Assembly (NCBI GenBank): GCA_016714605.1 | Contig: JADKDL010000049.1 | Span: 62,001 to 126,000, forward strand | DNA length: 64,000 bases | Direction: 5' to 3' | Source of the DNA: Bacteroidales bacterium | GTDB lineage: Bacteria; Bacteroidota; Bacteroidia; Bacteroidales; UBA1715 | Notes under the pieces: model-generated | Told to the model about the DNA's origin: nothing | What the model saw: the letters and a program-made list of their open reading frames with translations, nothing else | Database searches by the model: none | Shown here: one piece after another, positions 44,020 to 54,482 of the stretch | Layout of the letters: each line of letters begins with the position of its first letter | How positions within the stretch are numbered: the first letter of the stretch is position 1 | Program-made: the position numbers and the translations under genes

Positions 44020-46263
44020 ATGCAAACACAGATATTTATCAATTCACTATTTATAGACAAGAATAAAACTTGGAATAACTATTTTGCAATTACACTTATT
44101 ACTTGTACTTTTTTCTCAGCTATCTATTCTCAAGCAAACACGGCAAAAACCGGAATGCGCAATATTACATCAGTTCAAATTGTTGCCGACATGGGAGCCG
44201 GCTATAATCTAGGCAATACGTTTGACAGCAAATGCGCCGGTATAGAAGCCGAAATTTGCTGGGACAATCCATATACCACTCAAGCAATAATTGATAAAAT
44301 AGCTACTCGTGGCTTCAAAACACTGAGATTGCCGGTAACATGGGATTTGCACATTGGTGCTGCTCCAAATTATACTATTGATAAAGCATGGCTCGATAGA
44401 GTTGAAGTTGTGGCAAATTATGCATTCAAAAATGATATGTACGTTATCTTAAACACACACCACGAAGGCGATTGGATAAAACCAACCTATGCCGACAGTG
44501 CTGCTATAAGTAATAAACTATCGAAACTTTGGACACAGATAGCTACTCGTTTTAAAAGCTATGGCGATTATCTTATTTTTGAAACATTAAACGAACCAAG
44601 GCTAGAGAAATCGGCAGAGGAATGGAACGGTGGCACTTTAGAGGGCAGAAATTGTGTAAATCACTATCATTCCGTTGCACTTAAAGCAATACGAGCTACA
44701 GGTGGTAATAATGCACTCAGACATGTTATGGTAAGTACCTATGCCGCAAGTACCAATCAATTAGCATTCGATGCGTATGTTAGGACAAATAACGATTCTC
44801 GCATTATAGTTTCAATGCACAGCTACTTTCCTTGGTTATTTAGTTTGGAAACAGTCTCTACTTGGGGATCGGCTACCGATATAGCTGAAATGGATGCACA
44901 ATTCGACAGAATAGCTAACGCTTTCATTGCCAAAGGATATCCGGTAGTTATGGGCGAATGGGGTGCAAAAAACAACAATAATATTACAGACCGCTTAAGA
45001 CATGCTGCTTATTACGTTAAAAAATGTAAACAAAAAGGTATTTGTCCGGTATATTGGGACAATGGAAAATCTGCCGAATTTGGTCTTCTCAATAGAACGA
45101 CGTTAAATTGGGACTTCGGAAATTATGCCGATACCATTATAAACGCATTCAAATACAAGCAATGTACCTCTACAAATCATAAAGCCTATATTGCGGTAAA
45201 TGATGGAGCGTTTCAAAACATAACAGAGGTTACCATTAATAGAGGCGATAATGTTAAGCTAAAAGTTGAATTTACGCCTGCAAATACTGCAAAATGGTTT
45301 TTACCAAATACAACCACAACTACTTCTGCAAATGAATTGGTTTTATCTAATATTCAATTTGCTAATAATGGAACATACGCCTACGTACCTACAAACACGA
45401 CTACATGCAATAGCAGCACTTCAATGGTAGTAAAATTAAACATTTATCAGGCTGAGGATTTCATTACTCAAAGTGGCATAACTACAGAAACTACGAGCGA
45501 TGCAGGAGGCGGGTTAAATACCGGCTATACAGAAAATAACGATTGGAGCACCGATACTATAACTATTCCTAAATCAGGCATTTACAATATTTCTGCACGG
45601 GTAGCCACAAATACAACCGGAGGTACAATAGAATGTAGTATTGGCGATTCAATACTCGGCTCTATACCCGTTGAGGATGCAAAATCTAACGGTTGGCAAG
45701 ATTGGTATACCACAAATCCTACCCAGCTTTTATTAGAGGCTGGTAGTCATGAACTTAAATTCACTTACAAAGGAGCAACGGGTTATTTATTCAATCTAAA
45801 TTGGTTCGATATACTTTTTTATCAAGACATTCAAAATATAGAATTAAAAAAAGGATGGAATCTAATTTCTACCTATCTCACTAATAATCATATAGATTTT
45901 AAAAATAGCTTTCCTAATGCAACAATTATTAAAACCGATAATCAATTCTATTATTCCTCTCAAAGTGATTTTTTGAATACATTAAAAACATTAGATTCGG
46001 GCAAGGGTTACATATTGTATAATTCTCAAAATGAAACTATAACAGTAGCTGGAATACAAAATCTTAATCAAATCCAGGACTTACAACTAGGTTGGAACTT
46101 AATTGGAATATCATCAGTTACACCCATACCTGTTTCATCTATTGATAATGTTACTATTATAAAAAACTTCGATGGGTTTTATGAACCAGGAAATGCAATG
46201 AGTACACTAAGCAATTTGGAAACTGGAAAAGCATATTATATATTGAAAAACCCTGAAAATTAA
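44020..46263 (+). CDS. Secreted GH5 endoglucanase with CBM6-like and GWN modules
   Basis: Cleaves beta-1,4-glucan (cellulose or related hemicellulose). From ATG 44020 the protein is 747 aa. A signal peptide ends near 'FFSAIYSQ'. The GH5 domain (about 30-385, subfamily 4-like) has 'GAGYNLGNTFD', acid/base Glu in 'YLIFETLNEPRLEK' and nucleophile in 'YPVVMGEWGAKN'. An Ig-like linker domain follows (about 385-470), then a CBM6-type sugar-binding module (about 473-600, 'YQAEDFITQSGIT', 'GYTENNDWSTDTI'). The end carries two copies of a module beginning 'GWNLIS' and 'GWNLIG'. It precedes the hybrid regulator and the esterase. Confidence 0.9.
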   Translation: MQTQIFINSLFIDKNKTWNNYFAITLITCTFFSAIYSQANTAKTGMRNITSVQIVADMGAGYNLGNTFDSKCAGIEAEICWDNPYTTQAIIDKIATRGFKTLRLPVTWDLHIGAAPNYTIDKAWLDRVEVVANYAFKNDMYVILNTHHEGDWIKPTYADSAAISNKLSKLWTQIATRFKSYGDYLIFETLNEPRLEKSAEEWNGGTLEGRNCVNHYHSVALKAIRATGGNNALRHVMVSTYAASTNQLAFDAYVRTNNDSRIIVSMHSYFPWLFSLETVSTWGSATDIAEMDAQFDRIANAFIAKGYPVVMGEWGAKNNNNITDRLRHAAYYVKKCKQKGICPVYWDNGKSAEFGLLNRTTLNWDFGNYADTIINAFKYKQCTSTNHKAYIAVNDGAFQNITEVTINRGDNVKLKVEFTPANTAKWFLPNTTTTTSANELVLSNIQFANNGTYAYVPTNTTTCNSSTSMVVKLNIYQAEDFITQSGITTETTSDAGGGLNTGYTENNDWSTDTITIPKSGIYNISARVATNTTGGTIECSIGDSILGSIPVEDAKSNGWQDWYTTNPTQLLLEAGSHELKFTYKGATGYLFNLNWFDILFYQDIQNIELKKGWNLISTYLTNNHIDFKNSFPNATIIKTDNQFYYSSQSDFLNTLKTLDSGKGYILYNSQNETITVAGIQNLNQIQDLQLGWNLIGISSVTPIPVSSIDNVTIIKNFDGFYEPGNAMSTLSNLETGKAYYILKNPEN

Positions 46264-46457
46264 TATTTCAAAAATGAAAATTGTTTAAAGTTCACAAATT
46301 AGGCCTTTATCTATTTAATATTGAGCCATTTTTAATTTCAATTAATAGAATAAAGGTTCTCAAATTAAATAAAAATACTTACAAAGAAATAAAATAGAAT
46401 TTGTAACTTACTACTTCATTTATTTATTTAAAAAAAACTCTTCAGCTACTCCGGTAA

Positions 46458-49400
46458 ATGAACAATCTAAGATTTACAACTGCAAATTCAATTGTATTTT
46501 TCAATCGGTGTTTTATACTCTTATTGCTCTTAATTTCTATTTCAAAAAAAACCTCAGCAGTAGAATCAGGATCAATCTTCATTAACTACTCTCATGCAGA
46601 AGGTTTAACCCATAAATTTATTTACAATATAATAAGAGACTCCGACGGTTTCCTATGGATTGCAACATCGAGCGGCTTAGGCAGATTTGATAGTTATTCG
46701 TTTGAAAATTACATTAATAAAAAACAAAACTCTAACTTTCTAGAAGGAGTTGCTATATATGGAGTTGCAGAAGGAAAAAATGGGAGAATTTGGCTCTCAA
46801 CCGATGCCGGAGTAGGATATTTCAATAAAATTGAAGAGCGTTTCTTCTCTGTGAAAAATGTTCTTTTAAAAGATCATGTATTCAAAAAAGATATTACCGT
46901 AGATGATAAAGGTTTGGTGTGGTTATTTAATCAAAATTTAAAATTTATTGCCTACGACCCTCAACAAGATTCTGTAATACTTCATATTCCTGATTATAAA
47001 ACATGGGGAGTGGACGAAGCCTTTTACATTCATCACTTTTTGGTTGTTGGCGATGATATTTGGATAGCCAGTAACCAAGGAATTGCTACCTATAATTATA
47101 AGAACAAACAGTTTTCGTTTATTCACAAAACTACACACAATCACTGCCATACAATGCGCAGAGCCGATAATAATACCATTGTAGTTACATATATGTTTGA
47201 TGGTGTATATATTATTGACATAAACAAAAAGAAAACACAATTCATTAGCAAAACGCTTATAGAAGAAAAAATTGGTGCCAATACTTCATTATTTGATGCA
47301 GTTTTAGAAGCAGACAGTACTTTATGGGTGTCAGTATCGCCAGGCATGGTGAGTATAAAGAATGATAACTTTCAGTATCATTGTTTCGATTCTCGACAAA
47401 ATTTTTTCAGTGGCGATGTTGTATCATGCTTATTTCGAGATTTTGAAAATAATTTATGGATAGGAACTTATGGAGATGGCATTTTTTTAAAGAAAAAAAA
47501 CAATTCAAAGTTCAATTTCTTTACCAGACTTTATAAGAATGATATAAAGAAAACACATATTTCTGGTCTTACGGTTTTCCCCAATAACTCACTTTTATAC
47601 CGCGACACAAAGGGGGTATATATATGCAATGACTATAAAAAATTAAATATAGACTGTGCGAAACGAATATTTAATGCACCCTCTCCTAATATGTTCCCCC
47701 TTGACAACCGCTATGCTCTTATAAGTGCTGTTGACACCTTCTTTATATTTGATTCCCAAGATAACTCTCTTAAAAGATCATTCATAGGAACTGCACCTGC
47801 TAGTGCATACAGAGATGCATCCGGAATAATTTGGATTGGAACTTGGCATGGTTATATAATAGGATTTGATGCCCAAGGAAATAAAAAAATAGAAAGAGCT
47901 ATTGATACTGCTTATAAAACATTTTATGCAGTAACGTCTATATGCGGCGAAAAAGATGGATCGTTGTGGCTAGGAACATCAGGTTTGGGAGTGATTCATA
48001 TAACCAATCCGACTCAAAAAAATGCTACTATTGAGTACTATAATAAAAGCGGAAAGGGAAAATACTTTTTAAACTCTTACACTGTTAATAGTCTATATAT
48101 AGATCAATCAGAGAATTTATGGATAGGCACAAATGGAGCCGGATTGATAAAAAGGGATAAAAAAACGAAGCAGATTGAAACGTTTACTTCTATTAATGGA
48201 CTGAAATCAAACATTATAGAATCAATTATTGCCGATAACGACAATAATATATGGTTTTCATCAATAATGATTTCAAAATATGATACGAAACAAAAGGTTT
48301 TTACACACTTTACAAATTTTGACGGAATAAACGGAAATTTTGTAGCCAAAGCTAGTTGCAAAGCTCCAAATGGCGATTTATTATTTGCAAACACAGAAGG
48401 GGTATTTGTTTTCAATCCGAACGAAATAAAAGAAAGAGAAGAGGCTTCAAAGCCTTTGCTTACCAGCTTTCGCATTAGAGGTTCTGTAGTAAATACAGGC
48501 GACACACTAGACGGCTATGTTTTCAATTCTAAATCAATAACATATGCAGAAAAATTTTCATTACCATATTATCTAAATACATTTGCTATTGAATTTGCCA
48601 GTATCTATTTTCATGAATCTCAAACTATTAATTATGAGTACATGCTAGAAGGTATTGATAACACATGGATTCCGGCAGATACCCGTACCCGTTTGGCTTC
48701 TTATTCCGGACTGCAAGCCGGCACCTACATCTTCAAGGTAAGAGCCAGTTTTGGAGCAGGAAAATGGAGCGATGTGAGAGTTTTAGTAATAAAAATAACT
48801 CCACCTTGGTGGAAATCTTGGTGGTTTAGAATCTTTGTAATAAGTTTATTTTCAACACTTTCATTTCTATTTTTTGTTTTAAGAACAAGAAATTTAAAGA
48901 AACATAATATTGAACTTGAAAAAATAGTGTCGAAACGTACCCTTGAACTGGAATTGGCAAATAAATCGCTTCAGGAAACAACAAAAAATCTCGATATAAA
49001 AAACAAAAATCTCGAAGAGCATCAAATGGTTATCGAGATGAAAAACAAAGATTTGCACGATGCTTTAAATACAAAAGATAAACTGATAACCATTCTTGGT
49101 CACGACTTTAAAAATCCGTTAACCGGCTTACATGGAATAGCAACTTTACTTCAAAAAGAAAGTGAAAAAGCTACATCACCAAAAATAAAAAAATATTCAG
49201 ATTACATACTCTCTTCATCAACATCATTAATGAATCAAATGTTGATGTTACTTGACTGGGCGCAAAGTCAGTTTCATTCTCTGCAATACAATCCGGCAGA
49301 GGTGAATATTGGAGTTTTACTCAACGATGCAATAAATCTTTTGAGTGAAAATGCTCGACAAAAACAGATTACAATAAGTACCCATTTTGAATATTCTACC

Positions 49401-50576
49401 AATGCTTTTATAGATTCAAGAATGGTAAGCACCGTATTCAGAAATCTGTTGGGTAATGCAATAAAATTCACACCTAGGGGCGGAAAAATAATGCTCATGA
49501 TTCAAGAGTATGAAAACGGTATAAACATTACATTTGTAGATACAGGAATTGGAATAAGTGAAGAAAAACAAGCATTTTTCAAAACAAGTTCCCTCTATTT
49601 TGATAGTACATTCGGAACAGAAAATGAAAAAGGTTCGGGTTTAGGCTTGCAAATATGCAAAACATTTATTGAAAAAAATAAAGGCACAATAACTCTGACG
49701 AGCAAAGTGGGCGAAGGTACTAGTTTTACAATAACCCTTCCAAAAGGCGAGTCTGAAATTGATGATCAATCAATTGAATATGAAGACTCTATAGAAATTA
49801 GTGAAATAAATGATACACTTCAAGACAGTAAAGTTTCAATATTAATAATAGATGATGACGAAAGTATTGTAGAATTGCTTAAAACCACATTTGAATCAAT
49901 ACATACCGTTATAACTGCAAATAATGGAAAAGAAGGTTTGTACATTGCTCAAAACATGTTACCAAATCTCATTATCAGCGACATAGGCTTACCTGAAATA
50001 AATGGTATTGATATTTGCGAAATACTTAAGAATAATGAATTTACCTGCCACATCCCTATTCTATTAATTACATCAACCGTTGGCGATGAAATTCAAAACA
50101 AAAGTTTCTTAAGTGGTGCCGACGATTTCATTGCAAAACCGTTTAATGTGTTCGCTCTCAAACACAAGGTAAAATCGCTTCTTGAAATGCAAGAAATTAT
50201 TACTACCAAAACAAAAAAACAATTAGAATCGGAGCGAGTATTCTTATTACCAGAAGATTATGATAATAAAATAATAAAACAAACGCTTGAATTTATACAT
50301 AATAATTTATCTGATGAAAATCTAGACACCAATAATATTGCTGATAAGATAGGTGTAAGTCGTTCTCAATTATGGCGGATATTTAAAAATACCACTGGGA
50401 AATCTCTTGGCGATGTGATAAAAGATATAAGAATGCAGAAAGCTATGGAAATGCTGAAAACAGGCAAATACAGAGTATCTGAAGTAGCTTTTGATGTGGG
50501 ATATTCTGACGCTCGCTACTTTGCGCGTTGCTTTACAAAAGTTTATGGAAAAAGTCCAACATCATTTATTGAATAG
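46458..50576 (+). CDS. Hybrid two-component system protein (sensor kinase + AraC regulator)
   Basis: A 1372-aa one-protein signalling system that senses glycan breakdown products in the periplasm and activates polysaccharide genes. Order: N-terminal signal/TM (about 10-35); many two-bladed-propeller Reg_prop repeats ('GFLWIATSSGLGRF', 'NNLWIGTYGDGIF', 'ENLWIGTNGAGLI') to about 660; Y_Y_Y domain (about 700-775, 'YEYMLEGIDNTWIPADTRTR'); TM at about 785-810; coiled coil; HisKA with 'ITILGHDFKNPLTGLHG' (His near 883); HATPase with 'GSGLGLQICKTFIEKN'; receiver from about 1125 with phospho-acceptor Asp in 'LIISDIGLPEING'; AraC HTH at the end. It sits between the two glycan enzymes it probably controls. 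Confidence 0.95.
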   Translation: MNNLRFTTANSIVFFNRCFILLLLLISISKKTSAVESGSIFINYSHAEGLTHKFIYNIIRDSDGFLWIATSSGLGRFDSYSFENYINKKQNSNFLEGVAIYGVAEGKNGRIWLSTDAGVGYFNKIEERFFSVKNVLLKDHVFKKDITVDDKGLVWLFNQNLKFIAYDPQQDSVILHIPDYKTWGVDEAFYIHHFLVVGDDIWIASNQGIATYNYKNKQFSFIHKTTHNHCHTMRRADNNTIVVTYMFDGVYIIDINKKKTQFISKTLIEEKIGANTSLFDAVLEADSTLWVSVSPGMVSIKNDNFQYHCFDSRQNFFSGDVVSCLFRDFENNLWIGTYGDGIFLKKKNNSKFNFFTRLYKNDIKKTHISGLTVFPNNSLLYRDTKGVYICNDYKKLNIDCAKRIFNAPSPNMFPLDNRYALISAVDTFFIFDSQDNSLKRSFIGTAPASAYRDASGIIWIGTWHGYIIGFDAQGNKKIERAIDTAYKTFYAVTSICGEKDGSLWLGTSGLGVIHITNPTQKNATIEYYNKSGKGKYFLNSYTVNSLYIDQSENLWIGTNGAGLIKRDKKTKQIETFTSINGLKSNIIESIIADNDNNIWFSSIMISKYDTKQKVFTHFTNFDGINGNFVAKASCKAPNGDLLFANTEGVFVFNPNEIKEREEASKPLLTSFRIRGSVVNTGDTLDGYVFNSKSITYAEKFSLPYYLNTFAIEFASIYFHESQTINYEYMLEGIDNTWIPADTRTRLASYSGLQAGTYIFKVRASFGAGKWSDVRVLVIKITPPWWKSWWFRIFVISLFSTLSFLFFVLRTRNLKKHNIELEKIVSKRTLELELANKSLQETTKNLDIKNKNLEEHQMVIEMKNKDLHDALNTKDKLITILGHDFKNPLTGLHGIATLLQKESEKATSPKIKKYSDYILSSSTSLMNQMLMLLDWAQSQFHSLQYNPAEVNIGVLLNDAINLLSENARQKQITISTHFEYSTNAFIDSRMVSTVFRNLLGNAIKFTPRGGKIMLMIQEYENGINITFVDTGIGISEEKQAFFKTSSLYFDSTFGTENEKGSGLGLQICKTFIEKNKGTITLTSKVGEGTSFTITLPKGESEIDDQSIEYEDSIEISEINDTLQDSKVSILIIDDDESIVELLKTTFESIHTVITANNGKEGLYIAQNMLPNLIISDIGLPEINGIDICEILKNNEFTCHIPILLITSTVGDEIQNKSFLSGADDFIAKPFNVFALKHKVKSLLEMQEIITTKTKKQLESERVFLLPEDYDNKIIKQTLEFIHNNLSDENLDTNNIADKIGVSRSQLWRIFKNTTGKSLGDVIKDIRMQKAMEMLKTGKYRVSEVAFDVGYSDARYFARCFTKVYGKSPTSFIE

Positions 50577-50878
50577 TAATTTTTAAAAATTTCCGGAATC
50601 CAAAAATTAAATTTTATTTATTATAATTCAATACTTTATAAATCCTAATTTATTTTTAGACAAACCGAGAACCTGTTACTATTTTTTTACTTCCAATAAT
50701 ATTTCTGAATTATGAAGTTCTAAACTTGAATATTTGCAACAAATAGTTCACTTTTATGCAACATTTTAGCTTTTAATACCTCCCATTATAGACTAGCTTT
50801 GTGAAATAAATAATTGTAACTTTCGCAAGCAACAACTCAAAAGAAATAAATCATCTTTTGGTAAACAAAATATTAAAC
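50577..50878. other. Intergenic region upstream of the esterase
   Basis: About 300 bases, AT-rich. It holds a candidate promoter (next entry) and a second -7-like TAACTTTC at 50817-50824. No hairpin or small gene is evident. Confidence 0.5.
50771..50801 (+). promoter_or_regulatory. Candidate promoter of the esterase gene
   Basis: TTTT (50771-50774), 19 bases, then TAGCTTTG (50794-50801), a full TAnnTTTG match. The -33 box differs from TTTG by one base. Confidence 0.4.
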
Positions 50879-53022
50879 ATGGTTCATTTTTCTCCAAAAC
50901 ATTATATAAGCATCTTATTATGTATATTTCTTTTTGCTAATTACTCATATTCGCAAGATCCAAACTTATACATATTTCTGTGTTTTGGGCAATCAAACAT
51001 GTCAGGACAAGGAGTATATACCGATGCTGATAAAATTGTAGATGATCGCTTTTTAGTACTCCGAGCTGCTAATCATTCGGGGCAGACCGTTGGGGAATTC
51101 TATCCTGCTGCACCACCCTTAGGGCATAGTGGTTCTAAGATGGGCCCAGCCGACTTCTTCGGACGCAAAATGGTAGAACTGTTGCCATCGGATATTAAAA
51201 TTGCGGTAACGAATATATCCATTGGCGGTCAGAGTATTAAATTGTTTGACAAGGTCACCTCTGCTGAAGTGATAGCACAAGGTAGAAATATAAACGACTG
51301 GTGGATACAATATTTAGATCAGTATGGAGGTGATGTCTATAAACGAATTATAGAAATGGGGCAAATAGCCAAACAAAGGGAGTTATAAAGGGTATTCTCT
51401 TTCATCAAGGTGAAGCAGATTATCAATTAACAGACTGGCCTCAACGAGTGAAAAAAGTGTACGACGATATAATTACAGATTTAGGTCTAAATGCTTCTGA
51501 AATACCAATGCTCCTAGGCGAACTCGTATATGCAAATCAAGGTGGTGCTTTAGGTTCTAGAAATGTAGCTGTTGCAGAAGCTGCCAAACTTATACCTAAT
51601 GGTCATCTAATATCGGCAGAGGGTTGCCCTATGCTCACTACAGATGGGCTAAATCTGCATTTTACAAGAGAAGGATATGAGATTCTTGGTGAAAGATATG
51701 CAGACAAAATGTTTTCTTTATTACCAAAGCAGGAAGGTAATCCTACAATTTCTATTGTAGCACCACTGCCAAGCGCATTTCATTCTGCTCCAGCAGCTAT
51801 CACAATCACAGCAAACGCTACAGATGCAGATGGAACAATAACTTTGGTAGAATTTTATAATGGAACGCAAAAGTTAGGGGAAACAAAATCAGCACCCTAC
51901 TCTTTTATTTGGAACAATGTAGAAGTCGGACAATATACAATAAAAGCCATAGCTACTGATAATGAAGGTAAAAAAACAACCGCACAAGCAGAATTAACGG
52001 TATCTGTCCCGCAAACTCCTTATGGAGGTGTTGCTCCAAAACTTCCCGGAATTATTCAGTTTGAAAACTTTGATTTAGGCGGACAAAATTCTGCATACTT
52101 TGATAGTTCACCGGGAAGCAGTGTAACCCCAACTGTTGACTTTCGATCAACCGAAGATGTTGATATAGAAAACTGTACCGATACAAATGGTGGATATAAT
52201 ATTGGTTATGCTATAGCCGGAGAATGGTTGGAATATACTGTAGATGTTGAAAAAACAGGAATCTATAATGTAACACTGAGAGTAGCTTGTGAAGGAACTG
52301 GAAGAACTCTGTCTTTACATACAAATGATAGCCTCATAGCCGAAAATATCACGATTCCAAACACTTCGGGTTGGCAAAATTGGACGAATGTAAGCATTAA
52401 CAACATATCTCTCAAAAGTGGCATTCAGATATTGCGTTTAACTATTGGATCAACAGATTATGTAAATTTAAATTATATGCAGTTTGAATCGGCAGAAACA
52501 GACAGTCCACCAATTGTGACTATACTTTCGCCCCTAAACAACAGCAAATATACTGTAAACCAAACTATTCCAATAGAAGTTACAGCTACTGTACCAACAG
52601 GAACTATCACAAGTGTGAACTTCTATAATGGCACTTCATTGCTATACGAAGCTCAAACTGCACCCTTTATTTACAATTGGACAAGCGCAGACGTAGGTGT
52701 GTTTACAATAATTGCAGAAGCAACATCAAGCAATGGATTACAAAGCTCTAAATTTGTAACTGTAACAATTTCAGACAATCAGACAAATGTGAAAGTTAAA
52801 CTTAGAGCCGGTTGGAACATGGTTGGCTGTCCGCTAGAAGGCAGTACCAATATAGAAAAAGCTCTAGCAAGTATATGGCAAGAAATTGAAACAATAAAAG
52901 ACATGGAAGGTTTTTATGATGTGAATAACATGCCTGCTTTAAACTCGCTTACCACGCTAGAATGGGGAGAAGGGTATTTGATAAACATAAAAAGCCCTTG
53001 CGAACTGATTTGGTCAAAATAA
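50879..53022 (+). CDS. Secreted CE6/SASA-type esterase with Ig, CBM6 and GWN modules (frameshifted)
   Basis: An SGNH acetylesterase of the sialate O-acetylesterase/CE6 type, probably removing acetyl groups from xylan or another glycan. ATG 50879; signal peptide ends near 'NYSYSQ'. Catalytic Ser is in 'FLCFGQSNMSGQG'. One A is missing near 51374; the restored frame gives 'KGVIKGILFHQGEADYQLTD', then the Asp/His pair in 'DGLNLHFTREGYEIL'. After this come an Ig-like domain ('VEFYNGTQKLGETKSAPYSF'), a CBM6-type module ('GYAIAGEWLEYTVDVEKTG'), a second Ig-like domain, and a C-terminal GWN module ('KLRAGWNMVGCPL'). About 714 aa. Sialic-acid use is less likely given the GH5 neighbour. Confidence 0.85.
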
Positions 53023-53049
53023 ATGAATTAAATGAGGCTTAATTTTGAC

Positions 53050-54210
53050 TTAAAAACTATGTTTCAGACGTCCGAAAAACATTAATACATTAACTCTTTC
53101 CTTTTCTGCAGCTACACTAAAAAACTGCCCTACAAAACTTAAACTCAGGTTTTCTTTGAGTGAAACTGAAACATTTGGACTCACAAAAAACATATTATTC
53201 TCAATATAATACATCCAAGCCAAACTAGTAGAAACAAGCGGAGTGATTGGCTTTGAAATATTAACAAAGAGATTGAAGCGGTCGAAAGACGGATTTTTTG
53301 CAGTAATTGGTGTACTATATAATTCGTTAAGATCTATATATTGCACCAAGCTTTTAGGTAATTTCTTGCCTTGTGAATTATACATAAACTCAAGTTGTAC
53401 TGAAAAATCGTGCTTAAAGATTTTATCAATACCTATAGAACCTAAAAATGCATCGTGCATAAAACCAACAGAATCTATAGGTTTGTAATAATTAGCTTCC
53501 CCTCGCAAACTTACACTTTTTATAAAACCTTCGAAACCAAGACCGGCAGTCCAGTCTGAATTATTCTCAAAACTACCAAGCACCTGAATGTCATAATTGA
53601 AAACATTAAACTTATACAAACCTGCATATTTTACACTTGTATCTTTTCCCAAACTTGCAACTAATTCAACTTGCGAAGAAACTCCGGTATATAGCACCGC
53701 TCTAATTGCATCTACACCAATGCGTTCTGAGTAATCAAAGTCAAAATATGAATAGGAATTAAAAATGTCATTTGGATTCCAAACAAACGTACGAGCCCAA
53801 TTAATTCTTTGACGTCCCAAAGTCAATTGGAATTTATTAAGAGTAAGCTCAACATTTCCTCTATCTACCATAGAATTAAGCACCCAAGAAGGTTTACTAA
53901 ACCAATTATGAGACAAATCTATAGGTCTATCTTCAAAAGATAATTTCTCGCCAAACGCATAGTCCATTGTAACCATCTCACCGTAAACAAATCTATTTCG
54001 TACTTCTAAATTTACCTTCAAAACTTTTATCGGATACCAGTTAAAATTAAGTCTATTATGAAACATGCTTTGTGTCATCCATAAACTATCGGTTATGACC
54101 GTTTGCATGAAACTAGTATATCCATCAAAAGTGAATTTTTTTAATGTGTCCTGAGCTTGTATTGCTATTCCGGAACAAATAAAAACCAATAGTATAATTA
54201 TTTTTCTCAT
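53050..54210 (-). CDS. Outer-membrane beta-barrel protein of the ABC transport operon
   Basis: A 386-aa protein with signal peptide ('IIILLVFICSGIAIQAQ') and alternating strands rich in aromatic residues ending in Phe ('VLMFFGRLKHSF'), typical of an outer-membrane barrel. 'LTLGRQRINWARTFVWNPND' resembles the DUF1302-like barrels found beside LolA-like and export genes in other phyla; I give this as a resemblance only. It is the last gene of the minus-strand operon headed by TetR, with a 270-base gap after the ATPase gene. It could be the outer-membrane acceptor or channel for the transported molecule. Confidence 0.6.
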   Translation of the reverse strand: MRKIIILLVFICSGIAIQAQDTLKKFTFDGYTSFMQTVITDSLWMTQSMFHNRLNFNWYPIKVLKVNLEVRNRFVYGEMVTMDYAFGEKLSFEDRPIDLSHNWFSKPSWVLNSMVDRGNVELTLNKFQLTLGRQRINWARTFVWNPNDIFNSYSYFDFDYSERIGVDAIRAVLYTGVSSQVELVASLGKDTSVKYAGLYKFNVFNYDIQVLGSFENNSDWTAGLGFEGFIKSVSLRGEANYYKPIDSVGFMHDAFLGSIGIDKIFKHDFSVQLEFMYNSQGKKLPKSLVQYIDLNELYSTPITAKNPSFDRFNLFVNISKPITPLVSTSLAWMYYIENNMFFVSPNVSVSLKENLSLSFVGQFFSVAAEKERVNVLMFFGRLKHSF

Positions 54211-54482
54211 AAACTTATTTTTTCTTGTAACGACATCTGTTTAAATATTCATTAAAAAGATATTTCCCCTAATCTATTGAACTAAAATTATTAATAAGAG
54301 GTCTCAAAATCCAATGTTCTAGGATTTGACTCTTAATATTAAAAAAAATTACTATCAAATAAACTTAAATCCGCTGCTTTTAATTTAATGCTCATTAAAA
54401 CAGAACTTTACATAGAATCAAAAGATACAGTAAAGCTCTGATTTCCAAACTTTCAAACCATTATTTAATGATTCTATAGTTT

